Assembly: GCA_003979345.1 (NCBI GenBank)
Contig: RYVZ01000047.1
Coordinates: 1-18,264, forward strand
Direction: 5' to 3'
From: Lachnospiraceae bacterium
GTDB lineage: Bacteria; Bacillota; Clostridia; Lachnospirales; Lachnospiraceae
Length of the DNA stretch: 18,264 nucleotides
Below, piece after piece: positions 7,691-15,208 of the stretch. Position 1 is the first letter of the stretch. Each line of letters starts with the position of its first letter. The position numbers and the translations under genes were made by a program. Under the pieces are notes generated by a model. The model ran no database searches and was not told where the DNA came from. It was given only the letters and a program-made list of their open reading frames with translations.

Positions 7691-9067
7691 ATGGAGCGAA
7701 AGAGCAGTATGGAATGGATGGGGCGCCGGGTGCTTGTCGTAGGCGCCGGAAAGAGCGGGATCGGCGCGGCGAAAATGCTTGCGGCATGCGGTGCGTCCCC
7801 TGTTTTGTTTGATGAGAATGAGAATGTTTCCGTTTGTGAACTGGCAGACCAGCTTTCCGATTGTCCGGAAGTCAAGATTTGCACGAAAGAGCTTCCGGAA
7901 GCAGTCAGAAGAGAGGTCACGCTTGCGGTTTTGAGTCCGGGAGTACCGGTGGATACGCCTTTTGTGGAAATGCTCAGGGACTCGTCGATTCCAATTTGGG
8001 GAGAGATCGAGCTTGCGTATTCTGCTGAAAAAGGGACGGTGGCAGCCATTACCGGAACGAATGGGAAGACTACGACAACAACGCTTGTCGGGCAGATCCT
8101 GCGGGAATATTTTAATAATATATTTGTGGTGGGAAATATTGGCGCACCCTACACCGGAGCGGCGCTGTTGACGAATAGAGAGAGTTATACGGTTGCGGAG
8201 ATCAGCAGCTTTCAGCTGGAGACAATCTGTTCGTTTCATCCTCACGTATCCGCGATCTTAAATATCACGCCCGATCACTTAAACAGACATAAGACCATGG
8301 AGAATTACATAAGGGCAAAAGAAAATATTACGAAGAATCAGACAAAAAAGGATGTGTGCGTCTTAAATTACGACAATCCCCATACACGTGCGTTTGCCGG
8401 GCGCTGTCCGGCGCGGGTCGTGTTTTTTTCGTCAAAGGAGCGACTTACGGATGGTTATTATCTTGAGGGAGAAGAAATCTTCCGCGCGCGGGAAGGACGC
8501 AGCGACCGGCTGATGGATGTGAGAGAAGCAAAGCTTGTCGGCGTCTGCAATTATGAGAATATCATGGCGGCAATGGCGGTCGCGGAATCGCTTCATGTGC
8601 CGATGGAACGTATTTTGCATACGGTCCGTCAGTTTCAGGCTGTCGAGCACCGCATAGAATTTGTGGATACCAAAAACGGCGTAGATTATTATAATGATTC
8701 CAAAGGGACGAATCCCGATGCCGCGATACAGGGAATCCGCGCGATGAGAAAGCCGACGGTTCTGATTGGCGGCGGTTATGATAAACAGAGTGAATATGAC
8801 GAGTGGATCGAGGCGTTTGACGGTAAAGTAAAGTGCCTTGTCCTGATCGGACAGACGAGGGATAAGATTGCCGAATGTGCAAGAGCGCACGGATTTACGG
8901 ACATTATCATGGCGGACGATCTGAAGGAAGCAGTGGCGGTCTGCGCGCAGCAGGCAGAGCCGGGCGACGCGGTGCTGCTTTCTCCCGCGTGCGCAAGCTG
9001 GGGAATGTTTCCCAATTATGAGGTCCGGGGCAGGATGTTTAAGGAGTTGGTCGCACAGATGCCGTAG
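7691..9067 (+). CDS. murD: UDP-N-acetylmuramoylalanine--D-glutamate ligase MurD
   Basis: MurD is a cytoplasmic Mur ligase that adds D-Glu to UDP-MurNAc-L-Ala with ATP. The 458-residue protein shows an N-terminal Rossmann-like VLVVGAGKSGIGAAK, the ATP P-loop GTNGKTTTT (residues 122-130), NITPDHLNRH, and the C-terminal-domain NDSKGTNPDA (from N335) and SPACASWGMFPNYEVRG. The frame is open from an ATG at 7667. ATG 7691 is preferred because AGAAAGG (7675-7681) stands 9 bases before it; a start a few codons later at MEWMGRR is also possible. It lies between mraY and ftsW as in many Firmicutes. murE and murF, the next ligases in the pathway, are missing from this locus and must lie elsewhere. Confidence 0.96.
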   Translation: MERKSSMEWMGRRVLVVGAGKSGIGAAKMLAACGASPVLFDENENVSVCELADQLSDCPEVKICTKELPEAVRREVTLAVLSPGVPVDTPFVEMLRDSSIPIWGEIELAYSAEKGTVAAITGTNGKTTTTTLVGQILREYFNNIFVVGNIGAPYTGAALLTNRESYTVAEISSFQLETICSFHPHVSAILNITPDHLNRHKTMENYIRAKENITKNQTKKDVCVLNYDNPHTRAFAGRCPARVVFFSSKERLTDGYYLEGEEIFRAREGRSDRLMDVREAKLVGVCNYENIMAAMAVAESLHVPMERILHTVRQFQAVEHRIEFVDTKNGVDYYNDSKGTNPDAAIQGIRAMRKPTVLIGGGYDKQSEYDEWIEAFDGKVKCLVLIGQTRDKIAECARAHGFTDIIMADDLKEAVAVCAQQAEPGDAVLLSPACASWGMFPNYEVRGRMFKELVAQMP

Positions 9068-9092
9068 GCTTGGATAGGAAAGGGATGGTCGA

Positions 9093-10259
9093 TTGGAACA
9101 GCGGGTAAGAACAAGGTCACGATTTCATATCAAAAGTGAATACTATTTTGATTACAGTTTATTGTTTGTCGTCCTGTTCCTGCTGGGTTTCGGGCTGATC
9201 ATGATTTATTCGACCAGTTCCTACGAAGCGGGAATATCAGCGGGATGCAATTACGATTCAGCATATTACTTAAAAAAACAGGCGGTTTCAACGGCGCTCG
9301 GACTTGCGGCAATGTTCTTGTTTGCACGGGTCGATTATCATAAGTGGGAGAAGTTCGCAACGCTTGCGTATATTGGATCTATCGTGCTTGTGCTTCTTTT
9401 ACTTACGCCGCTTGGCATTACTGCAAACGGTGCGACAAGATGGCTGAATCTCGGTATGTCCCTGCAGCCGGCGGAGGTTGCAAAGCTGGGCGTGATCTTG
9501 TTTTTGGCGAGCCTTGTGTGCAAAATGGGGAAGGGCGTGCGCACGATAAAGGGGGCTGCGATCATCATCGGCTTTGCCGGCGTGCTGTTTGTACTGATCT
9601 ATAAAATCTCCAGCAACTTAAGCTCTGCGATCATTGTGCTCGGAATCGCGGTCGTCATGCTGTTTGTTGCAAGTCCCGATTATAAGAAATTTGTGATCGC
9701 GGGACTGATCGTCGTTGCACTGGCTGCGGCGATCGTACTTTATATTGTAAATCAGGGGGGCACCGGCGAGTTCCGCGGGCAGAGGATTTTAGCCTGGCTG
9801 CATCCGGAGCAGTACTCTACCGATACTGCGTTTCAGACGCTGCAGGCGCTTTACGCGATCGGTTCGGGCGGTATTTTTGGAAAAGGCTTAGGGCAAAGCA
9901 TGCAGAAGCTCGGCTTTATTCCGGAAGCACAGAACGATATGATCTTCAGCGTGATCTGTGAGGAGCTTGGTTTGTTTGGTGCGATTGCAGTCATTTTACT
10001 GTTTGCATTGCTGATATGGCGCTGCATGATCATAGCTAATAATGCCCGCGATCTGTTTGGGGCGATGATCGTAGTCGGTGTGATCGGACATTTGTCCATA
10101 CAGGTGATCTTAAACGTGGCGGTTGTGACGAATTCGATACCGACGACCGGAATTTCGCTTCCGTTTATCAGTTACGGCGGATCGTCCGTCATGTTTCTGC
10201 TCATTGAGATTGGGCTGGTCTTAAGTGTGGCGCGCCATATTGAGTTAAAGGAAATCTGA
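9093..10259 (+). CDS. ftsW: SEDS peptidoglycan glycosyltransferase FtsW (SpoVE-like)
   Basis: This polytopic SEDS protein polymerises glycan strands from lipid II at the septum together with a class B PBP. The 388 residues contain about ten transmembrane helices. Family motifs include QPAEVAKLGVILF (near residue 125), a SSNLSSAI segment, a GQSMQKLGFIPEAQNDMIFS loop and TGISLPFISYGGSS (near 352), which mark FtsW, RodA and SpoVE proteins. Its place between murD and divIB favours FtsW or SpoVE over RodA; as the only SEDS gene here it might serve both division and sporulation. The start is TTG 9093, with AGGAAAGG (about 9076-9083) at a good distance; the ATG at 9085 is out of frame. Confidence 0.93.
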   Translation: MEQRVRTRSRFHIKSEYYFDYSLLFVVLFLLGFGLIMIYSTSSYEAGISAGCNYDSAYYLKKQAVSTALGLAAMFLFARVDYHKWEKFATLAYIGSIVLVLLLLTPLGITANGATRWLNLGMSLQPAEVAKLGVILFLASLVCKMGKGVRTIKGAAIIIGFAGVLFVLIYKISSNLSSAIIVLGIAVVMLFVASPDYKKFVIAGLIVVALAAAIVLYIVNQGGTGEFRGQRILAWLHPEQYSTDTAFQTLQALYAIGSGGIFGKGLGQSMQKLGFIPEAQNDMIFSVICEELGLFGAIAVILLFALLIWRCMIIANNARDLFGAMIVVGVIGHLSIQVILNVAVVTNSIPTTGISLPFISYGGSSVMFLLIEIGLVLSVARHIELKEI

Positions 10260-10261
10260 AC

Positions 10262-10999
10262 ATGGAAAAACGGAGGAAGCGCAGGCTCAGGCTTATCATT
10301 CTCATAGCTGCCTTTGTTGTGCTTGCGGGGATGGCAGGCACCGGAATCTACATATGGAAGAACTATCAGATCACGACGGTGTATGTGGAGGGCAATACAC
10401 ATTACACGGATGAGGAGATCATTGAGTATGTCATGGGAGGGCGGTTCGCGCATAATTCGATCATTCTTTCCTGGATGTATAAGAATAAGGAAATTACGGG
10501 CATACCGTTTATCCAGGCAATGGATATCAAGATCCTTTCACGTAATACCGTAAAGATCATGGTATATGAAAAGTCGCTTGCGGGTTACATCAATTATCTT
10601 GGGAGATATTTTTACTTTGATAAAGACGGGATCGTAGTGGAAAGCGCGGCGCAGCGGACGGAAGGGATCCCGCAGGTGAGCGGTCTGCGTTTTGACTCTG
10701 TGGCGTTGTATGAGCCGCTTCCGATCGAGGATCATTCGGTGTTTGGAAATATCCTGAGCATTACGCAGCTCTTATCGAAGTATAAGCTTGCCGCAGACCG
10801 CATCTCTTTTTCAGAGGATTATGAGATGACGCTCTACTTTGGCAATGTTCGCGTGATATTGGGGACAAGCGCTTATATTGACGAGAAGGTCACGAGACTC
10901 CAGCATATCCTTCCGAATCTTTTAGGGGAGAGCGGCGTTTTAGATATGCGGGACTATCAGGATGTATCCGATACCGTGACATTTCTGCGTGATCAGTGA
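10262..10999 (+). CDS. divIB: Cell division protein DivIB/FtsQ
   Basis: This is a bitopic divisome protein that binds FtsL and DivIC and helps control septal synthesis. The 245 residues comprise a basic cytoplasmic start (MEKRRKRRLR), one transmembrane helix (about 11-33), a POTRA-type segment beginning TTVYVEGNTHYTDEEII, and a beta-rich FtsQ domain. Sequence similarity in this family is low, so the call rests on topology, the POTRA start and position. The ATG lies 2 bases after the ftsW stop with AAAGGA just upstream, so translation is likely coupled. ftsZ follows after 117 bases that carry a separate promoter. Confidence 0.88.
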   Translation: MEKRRKRRLRLIILIAAFVVLAGMAGTGIYIWKNYQITTVYVEGNTHYTDEEIIEYVMGGRFAHNSIILSWMYKNKEITGIPFIQAMDIKILSRNTVKIMVYEKSLAGYINYLGRYFYFDKDGIVVESAAQRTEGIPQVSGLRFDSVALYEPLPIEDHSVFGNILSITQLLSKYKLAADRISFSEDYEMTLYFGNVRVILGTSAYIDEKVTRLQHILPNLLGESGVLDMRDYQDVSDTVTFLRDQ

Positions 11000-11040
11000 G
11001 GGAACATAATGGTCCGCCTCAAAAAAAGTGAAAAAATAGG

Positions 11041-11069
11041 TTGATAATTTTGTGGAATGAATATATGAT
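11041..11069 (+). promoter_or_regulatory. Sigma-A-type promoter of ftsZ
   Basis: TTGATA (11041-11046) and TATGAT (11064-11069) are 17 bp apart in the AT-rich divIB-ftsZ gap. Both boxes miss the consensus by only one or two bases. The leader would be about 40 nt. It would give ftsZ expression separate from the long upstream operon. Confidence 0.75.
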
Positions 11070-11100
11070 AATTAAGATGGAGTAAAAAGGGAAAAGTTTG

Positions 11101-11107
11101 AAGGAGG
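11101..11107 (+). promoter_or_regulatory. Strong ribosome binding site fixing a TTG start for ftsZ
   Basis: AAGGAGG, a perfect Shine-Dalgarno match, lies 9 bases before TTG 11117. The first in-frame ATG (11129) is 21 bases away, too far. The site therefore supports TTG as the ftsZ start codon, giving MIEIMQSD at the N-terminus. Confidence 0.8.
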
Positions 11108-11116
11108 AACCTTATT

Positions 11117-12295
11117 TTGATAGAGATCATGCAAAGCGATGCAGAATCCGCTGCAAAGATTATCGTGGTCGGTGTGGGCGGTGCAGGCAATAACGCTGTA
11201 AATAGAATGGTTGATGAGAGTATTGATGGCGTAGATTTTATTGGTATAAATACGGACAAGCAGGCTTTGCAGTTATGTAAGGCACCGAAACTCATTCAGA
11301 TCGGTGAGAAGCTGACGAAAGGACTTGGCGCCGGCGCGAAGCCCGAGGTTGGTGAGAAAGCGGCTGAAGAGAGTATGGAGGATATTACCGCGGCGCTGCG
11401 CGGATCGGACATGGTCTTTGTTACATGCGGCATGGGAGGCGGTACCGGGACAGGTGCTGCGCCTGTTGTGGCCAAGATAGCCAAGGATATGGATATTCTG
11501 ACGGTTGGCGTTGTGACGAAGCCGTTCCGTTTTGAGGCGAAAGCAAGGATGCTGAATGCGATTTCGGGCATTGAGCGGCTCAAGGAAAGCGTGGACACGC
11601 TGATCGTTATTCCGAATGACAAGCTGCTTGAGATCGTTGACCGCCGGACAACCATGCCGGAGGCGCTCAAAAAGGCGGACGAGGTATTGCAGCAGGCGGT
11701 TCAGGGGATCACGGACCTGATCAATGTTCCGGCGATCATTAATTTGGATTTTGCGGATGTGCAGACGGTTATGAAGGACAAGGGTATTGCACATATTGGT
11801 ATCGGATACGGTAAGGGAGATGATAAGGCGAGCGAAGCGGTGAAGATGGCTGTGGAATCTCCGCTGCTTGAGACGACGATTAACGGTGCGACACATGTGA
11901 TCGTCAATGTATCCGGCGATATTTCCCTGACGGATGCCAATGACGCGGCAAGCTATGTCCAGAATCTGGCAGGAGATGATGTCAATATCATCTTTGGTGC
12001 GATGTATGATGCGTCAATGACGGATTCCTGTACGATCACGGTGATTGCGACAGGTTTGGATGATGCGCAGGCGACGGCGCAGGGAGGGAAATTTTCTTCC
12101 ACATTTGGAACATTCCCGACTAAAGTGGGTCAGACGCCGATCAAGAAGCCGATGGGCGGAAACCTGAATTTCCAGACGCAGGCTGCCTCAGGTGCGCCAA
12201 GACCGGTACAGAGCCTTCAGAGACCGGCGGACTTAAGAAGCACGGTGGAGGAAAAATCCTTAAAGATTCCGGATTTCCTGCAGAGGAATAAATAA
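11117..12295 (+). CDS. ftsZ: Cell division protein FtsZ
   Basis: FtsZ is the tubulin-like GTPase that forms the cytoplasmic Z ring and recruits the divisome. The 392-residue protein carries GVGGAGNNAVNRM near the N-terminus, the tubulin signature GGGTGTG (107-113, in CGMGGGTGTGAAP), the nucleotide and synergy loop segments (NLDFADVQTVM) and the expected C-terminal domain. A variable linker ends in KIPDFLQRNK, a typical conserved C-terminal peptide for binding membrane tethers. ftsA, the usual tether, is not beside it, so SepF encoded elsewhere may do this job (inference). Translation starts at TTG 11117 behind a perfect ribosome site. It has its own promoter and a strong terminator. Confidence 0.98.
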   Translation: MIEIMQSDAESAAKIIVVGVGGAGNNAVNRMVDESIDGVDFIGINTDKQALQLCKAPKLIQIGEKLTKGLGAGAKPEVGEKAAEESMEDITAALRGSDMVFVTCGMGGGTGTGAAPVVAKIAKDMDILTVGVVTKPFRFEAKARMLNAISGIERLKESVDTLIVIPNDKLLEIVDRRTTMPEALKKADEVLQQAVQGITDLINVPAIINLDFADVQTVMKDKGIAHIGIGYGKGDDKASEAVKMAVESPLLETTINGATHVIVNVSGDISLTDANDAASYVQNLAGDDVNIIFGAMYDASMTDSCTITVIATGLDDAQATAQGGKFSSTFGTFPTKVGQTPIKKPMGGNLNFQTQAASGAPRPVQSLQRPADLRSTVEEKSLKIPDFLQRNK

Positions 12296-12354
12296 AAGAT
12301 CCGACGGCCGCAAAATGACTGAAAAAACATAACAGAATCAAGAATAGAGTTTCA

Positions 12355-12404
12355 AAAAGCCTGTCCCGATACAAGGTGCGTCCTGTATCGGGACAGGCTT
12401 TTTG
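12355..12404 (+). terminator. Strong intrinsic terminator after ftsZ
   Basis: A perfect 19-bp stem (12355-12373 pairs with 12384-12402) with a 10-nt loop ends in a T tract, with an A tract on the 5' side. It would stop plus-strand transcription and could also act on the minus strand. It separates the dcw cluster from the spoIIG promoter. Confidence 0.9.
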
Positions 12405-12459
12405 TGTTTTAACGTTTCGGCGAAAAATGTCACAGAATTTTGCCTTTGAGATGTCCTCT

Positions 12460-12493
12460 TTTGACAAAATGGGCATACGGAATGTCTTATAAT
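12460..12493 (+). promoter_or_regulatory. spoIIG-type promoter with Spo0A box overlapping the -35
   Basis: A perfect TTGACA (12461-12466) and a perfect TATAAT (12488-12493) are 21 bp apart, well beyond the usual 17. The minus-strand reading of 12460-12468 is TTTGTCAAA, a full match to the Spo0A box TTTGTCRAA, and it overlaps the -35. A weaker TGTCACA lies at 12428-12434. B. subtilis spoIIG is known for the same design: a sigma-A promoter with about 22-bp spacing that needs phosphorylated Spo0A. The long leader (about 110 nt) also holds a small imperfect hairpin at 12550-12577. Confidence 0.7.
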
Positions 12494-12609
12494 GAGCAGG
12501 TCAGAATGACATAGGGGGCAAATAGAGTTGGTATCAGGCTGGCGTTAGAAACAGTGTAACGATCAGGTAACGCTGTTGCGGCGCTGCATTTGCGGAAAGG
12601 ATTCCGGCT

Positions 12610-13449
12610 GTGCGCTACGATGTGTATGTGGATGTTTTATTTGTGAATTGTCTGATCACCGACTACTGGATTTTGTCTTTGACGGGAATGATTTTGCGGC
12701 GTTCTGCCACTCGCTGCAAAAAATTACTGTCTGCCGCATGCGGTGCAGGTCTCACGTTGTTTTTGATGCTTGGTCCGGGGATGTCCCGGACGGTCCTGCT
12801 GTTTTTCGAATACGGATTGATACAGCCGTTTCTTCTCTGGCGGACCTATCGTGTGAAGCGTACACAGGAGTTTGCCTGTGGATGCGCGTGTATGTTTTTT
12901 CTGGCAATTCTTTATGGAGGTTTTTTTTCATTTTTACAAGGAAAAATCGGATGGTTTCGGGAGCATGCGCTGGCAATGCCCGTGATCGCGTCAGTCGGGG
13001 CGGGATTGTATGAAGGAATCCGCGTATTTGTGTCAAAGGTACAGGGCCGGGCGCGTATCAGACAGGTGGAAGATTGCCGGAGTTATCAGGTTCATTTTCA
13101 AATCGGCAGTTTTCATATTGACTGTATCGGCATTCTGGATACTGGAAACAGGCTGTATGAACCGATCCGCGGGATGCCTGCCGCTGTGTTGGAAGGTGCG
13201 TTATTTCCCGAAAAGGAGCGCGGACTGCCGAAAGCGGTGATTCCCTATCATTCACTTGGGTGCCGGAATGGAATGCTTTACGGCTATGCGGCGCAGGAGG
13301 TTGTTTTGATGCCTGTTGATGCGGATGAGGGAAGCGCCGTAAAAATGGATGAAATGCTCGTTGCGCTTTACGAGGGGCGTTTATCCGCAGGAGGGGACTA
13401 TCAGATCCTGCTGCATCCCGATTTTTTCCTGAGAGAAGAGAAATCATAA
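12610..13449 (+). CDS. spoIIGA: Sporulation sigma-E processing peptidase SpoIIGA
   Basis: SpoIIGA is a membrane aspartic protease of the mother-cell septal membrane that removes the pro-sequence of SigE once SpoIIR signals from the forespore. The 279-residue protein has a hydrophobic N-terminal half with about five membrane segments (roughly 1-135, starting VDVLFVNCLITDYWIL) and a soluble C-terminal protease domain. The DTGN catalytic motif (D177 in GILDTGNRLYEP) matches the active-site Asp region of the B. subtilis protein (about 309 residues). The start is GTG 12610 with GGAAAGGA (12594-12601) 8 bases before. It is followed 29 bases later by its substrate gene sigE, the conserved spoIIG operon order. 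Confidence 0.93.
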   Translation: MRYDVYVDVLFVNCLITDYWILSLTGMILRRSATRCKKLLSAACGAGLTLFLMLGPGMSRTVLLFFEYGLIQPFLLWRTYRVKRTQEFACGCACMFFLAILYGGFFSFLQGKIGWFREHALAMPVIASVGAGLYEGIRVFVSKVQGRARIRQVEDCRSYQVHFQIGSFHIDCIGILDTGNRLYEPIRGMPAAVLEGALFPEKERGLPKAVIPYHSLGCRNGMLYGYAAQEVVLMPVDADEGSAVKMDEMLVALYEGRLSAGGDYQILLHPDFFLREEKS

Positions 13450-13478
13450 AAAGGAAATTTGGAAAAGAGGAATGCATC

Positions 13479-14219
13479 ATGATATGGAAAGTGGCAATAC
13501 CGGCAAGGTTACAAATGCGCCTTCTGCATAGGGAAGCTGGATTTTTTGTGCAGAATAAGGGTGATATTCATTATATCGGGGGAGCGGATATCCTGCCGCC
13601 GCCCCTGACCGCGGAAGAGGAAAATGTATTTGTCAGTGTACTGGGACAGGATGGGGACGCCGAAGCAAAATCCGTGCTGATCGAGCATAATCTCCGGCTT
13701 GTCGTATACATAGCGAAAAAGTTTGACAATACCGGAGTCGGCGTGGAAGATTTGATTTCGATTGGTACGATTGGACTGATCAAGGCAATCAATACATTTA
13801 AGTGTGATAAAAATATTAAGCTTGCAACGTATGCATCACGCTGCATTGAGAATGAAATTCTCATGTATCTGAGGAGAAATAATAAAACAAGGCTGGAAGT
13901 CTCGATTGACGAACCGCTGAATGTGGACTGGGACGGAAATGAACTGCTGCTATCGGATATTCTCGGAACGGATGAAGATGTGATTTATAAGGATTTGGAA
14001 AATGAGGCAGAACGGCGCGTATTGAGCGGCGCGATCGAGAAACTGACCGAACGCGAAAAAATGATCATCAGTCTGCGCTTCGGGCTTGGCAATGTCGACG
14101 GGGAGGAGATGACGCAGAAAGAGGTTGCCAATTTACTAGGTATTTCCCAATCTTATATCTCGCGTTTGGAAAAAAAGATCATGAAGCGGCTGAAAAAGGA
14201 GATGATACGGGAGGCATAA
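13479..14219 (+). CDS. sigE: RNA polymerase sporulation sigma factor SigE (pro-sigma-E)
   Basis: This is the early mother-cell sigma factor, made as an inactive membrane-associated precursor. In 246 residues it has a pro-sequence of about 31 residues (basic and hydrophobic). Then comes HYIGGADILPPPLTAEEE, which aligns with the B. subtilis YYIGG processing site, so cleavage is expected near H31-Y32. Region 2 is very clear (NLRLVVYIAKKFDNTGVGVEDLISIGTIGLIKA, KLATYASRCIENEILMYLRRNN) and region 4 ends with a helix-turn-helix (KEVANLLGISQSYISRLEKKIMKRL). ATG 13479 has AGAGG 8 bases upstream. It is cotranscribed with spoIIGA and ends at two tandem hairpins. Confidence 0.97.
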   Translation: MIWKVAIPARLQMRLLHREAGFFVQNKGDIHYIGGADILPPPLTAEEENVFVSVLGQDGDAEAKSVLIEHNLRLVVYIAKKFDNTGVGVEDLISIGTIGLIKAINTFKCDKNIKLATYASRCIENEILMYLRRNNKTRLEVSIDEPLNVDWDGNELLLSDILGTDEDVIYKDLENEAERRVLSGAIEKLTEREKMIISLRFGLGNVDGEEMTQKEVANLLGISQSYISRLEKKIMKRLKKEMIREA

Positions 14220-14269
14220 GAAAGCGATGCCATGGGAAACAAAATGTTCCCCATGGCATCGCTTTCTTT
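14220..14269 (+). terminator. Terminator hairpin 1 after sigE
   Basis: A 21-bp stem with one mismatch (14220-14240 pairs with 14246-14266) and a 5-nt loop begins at the last base after the sigE stop codon. The T-rich tail (TTTCTTTC) is short of a perfect U tract. It is likely the main sigE terminator. Confidence 0.75.
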
Positions 14270-14270
14270 C

Positions 14271-14300
14271 AAAGAACTGCGGAGTACCGCAGTTCTTTTT
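14271..14300 (+). terminator. Terminator hairpin 2 between sigE and sigG
   Basis: A perfect 12-bp stem (14271-14282 pairs with 14287-14298) with the loop AGTA is followed by further T, giving a run of five T at 14296-14300. Its minus-strand form has A residues before and CTTTG after, so it may also stop sigG transcripts coming from the other side. Two hairpins in a row fit a convergent gene pair. Confidence 0.75.
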
Positions 14301-14302
14301 AG

Positions 14303-14422
14303 GGAAACGCTGATCAAAGCGTTTCCTGCGCCGGATTTGCGTTGCGAAGCAACAAAAACCCCTGCAAATCCGTGCGCATCTGCCGGAGGCTCTGAGGAAG
14401 CGATGATTTAATCAGCGTTTCC
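14303..14422. mobile_element. MITE-like palindromic element with 16-bp terminal inverted repeats
   Basis: GGAAACGCTGATCAAA (14303-14318) recurs inverted at 14407-14422 with one mismatch, delimiting 120 bp with no coding potential. The inside is also folded. 14303-14311 pairs with 14318-14326. A stem of 14333-14340 with 14364-14371, extended by GCGC 14328-14331 with 14374-14377, encloses a GTTGC-GAA-GCAAC hairpin. 14392-14402 pairs with 14416-14426. The last stem includes the sigG stop codon. No transposase is present and no clear target duplication was seen. It could be a non-autonomous mobile element, a REP-like repeat, or simply an elaborate terminator for sigG. Confidence 0.55.
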
Positions 14423-15208
14423 TCAGGCTTCTGCCAAATAATTCTGCATGCATTTTAAGGCATTCTTCTCAAGCCGGGAGACCTGTGCCTGCGAAATGCC
14501 GATCATGTCAGCGACTTCCATCTGCGTTTTTCCTTCAAAATAGCGCATGGATATGATCTCGCGTTCGCGGTCGGTCAGGCGTTTTAACGCGTCGGAAAGG
14601 GAGAGCTGTGTTACCCATGTCTCTTCCTTGTTTTTTTTGTCACTGATCTGATCCATGATATAGAGCGTGTCGCCGCCCTCCGTATAAACGGGTTCATACA
14701 GACTCATCGGGCTTTGCAGGGCGTCTAAGGCATAGACGATGTCTTCTTTGGATATGCCGATCTCATCGGCAATCTCTGTGATCGTCGGCTCTTTTTGATG
14801 TTTTTTGACATAAAGCTCCTTGGCATAGATCGCTTTATAGGCGGTGTCTTTTAAGGAACGCGACACGCGGATGCTGGAAGCATTGTCCCTGAGAAAACGC
14901 CGGATCTCGCCCTGGATCATGGGAACGGCATAGGTGGAGAATTTTACGTTAAATGAAAGATCAAAATTATCAATTGCTTTGATCAGACCAATGCAGCCGA
15001 TCTGAAAGAGATCGTCGATATTTTCCGCACTGGAGGAGAAGCGTTTAATGACGCTTAAGACGAGCCGGAGATTGCTCTCAATGAATTTTTCCCTTGCAGC
15101 AAGATTTCCGTCCTTGATGAGACGAAATAAAATCTCCTGATCTTCGTTTTTTAACAACGGAAGCTTTGCGGTGTTGACGCCGCAGATTTCTACTTTTCCC
15201 TGTATCAT
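14423..15208 (-). CDS. sigG: RNA polymerase sporulation sigma factor SigG
   Basis: This is the late forespore sigma factor. The 261-residue protein begins MIQGKVEICGVNTAKLPLLKN, the hallmark SigG N-terminus. It then shows region 2 (NLRLVLSVIKRF, DDLFQIGCIGLIKAIDNFD, KFSTYAVPMIQGEIRRFLRD), region 3 (EPTITEIADEIGISKEDIVYAL) and a region 4 helix-turn-helix (TQMEVADMIGISQAQVSRLEKNALKCM). The frame is open 37 codons further upstream (to 15319), but that segment is unlike SigG. ATG 15208 has AAAGGA 13 bases upstream, a rather long spacing. In B. subtilis sigG follows sigE on the same strand; here it faces sigE. Its stop codon sits in the stem of the palindromic element next to it. Confidence 0.95.
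   Translation of the reverse strand: MIQGKVEICGVNTAKLPLLKNEDQEILFRLIKDGNLAAREKFIESNLRLVLSVIKRFSSSAENIDDLFQIGCIGLIKAIDNFDLSFNVKFSTYAVPMIQGEIRRFLRDNASSIRVSRSLKDTAYKAIYAKELYVKKHQKEPTITEIADEIGISKEDIVYALDALQSPMSLYEPVYTEGGDTLYIMDQISDKKNKEETWVTQLSLSDALKRLTDREREIISMRYFEGKTQMEVADMIGISQAQVSRLEKNALKCMQNYLAEA

Noticed and set aside
7490..8245. 251-codon open frame on the minus strand across mraY and murD
   Set aside because: It overlaps two clear, conserved genes, has no family-like motifs, and its Arg-, His- and Pro-rich composition is typical of an antisense shadow.
11273..11896. 207-codon minus-strand frame inside ftsZ
   Set aside because: It lies wholly within ftsZ, shows no recognisable motif, and arises from the codon bias of the real gene.
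12576..13013. 145-codon plus-strand frame overlapping spoIIGA
   Set aside because: It is in another frame of spoIIGA, which has the ribosome site, the DTGN motif and the expected membrane segments.
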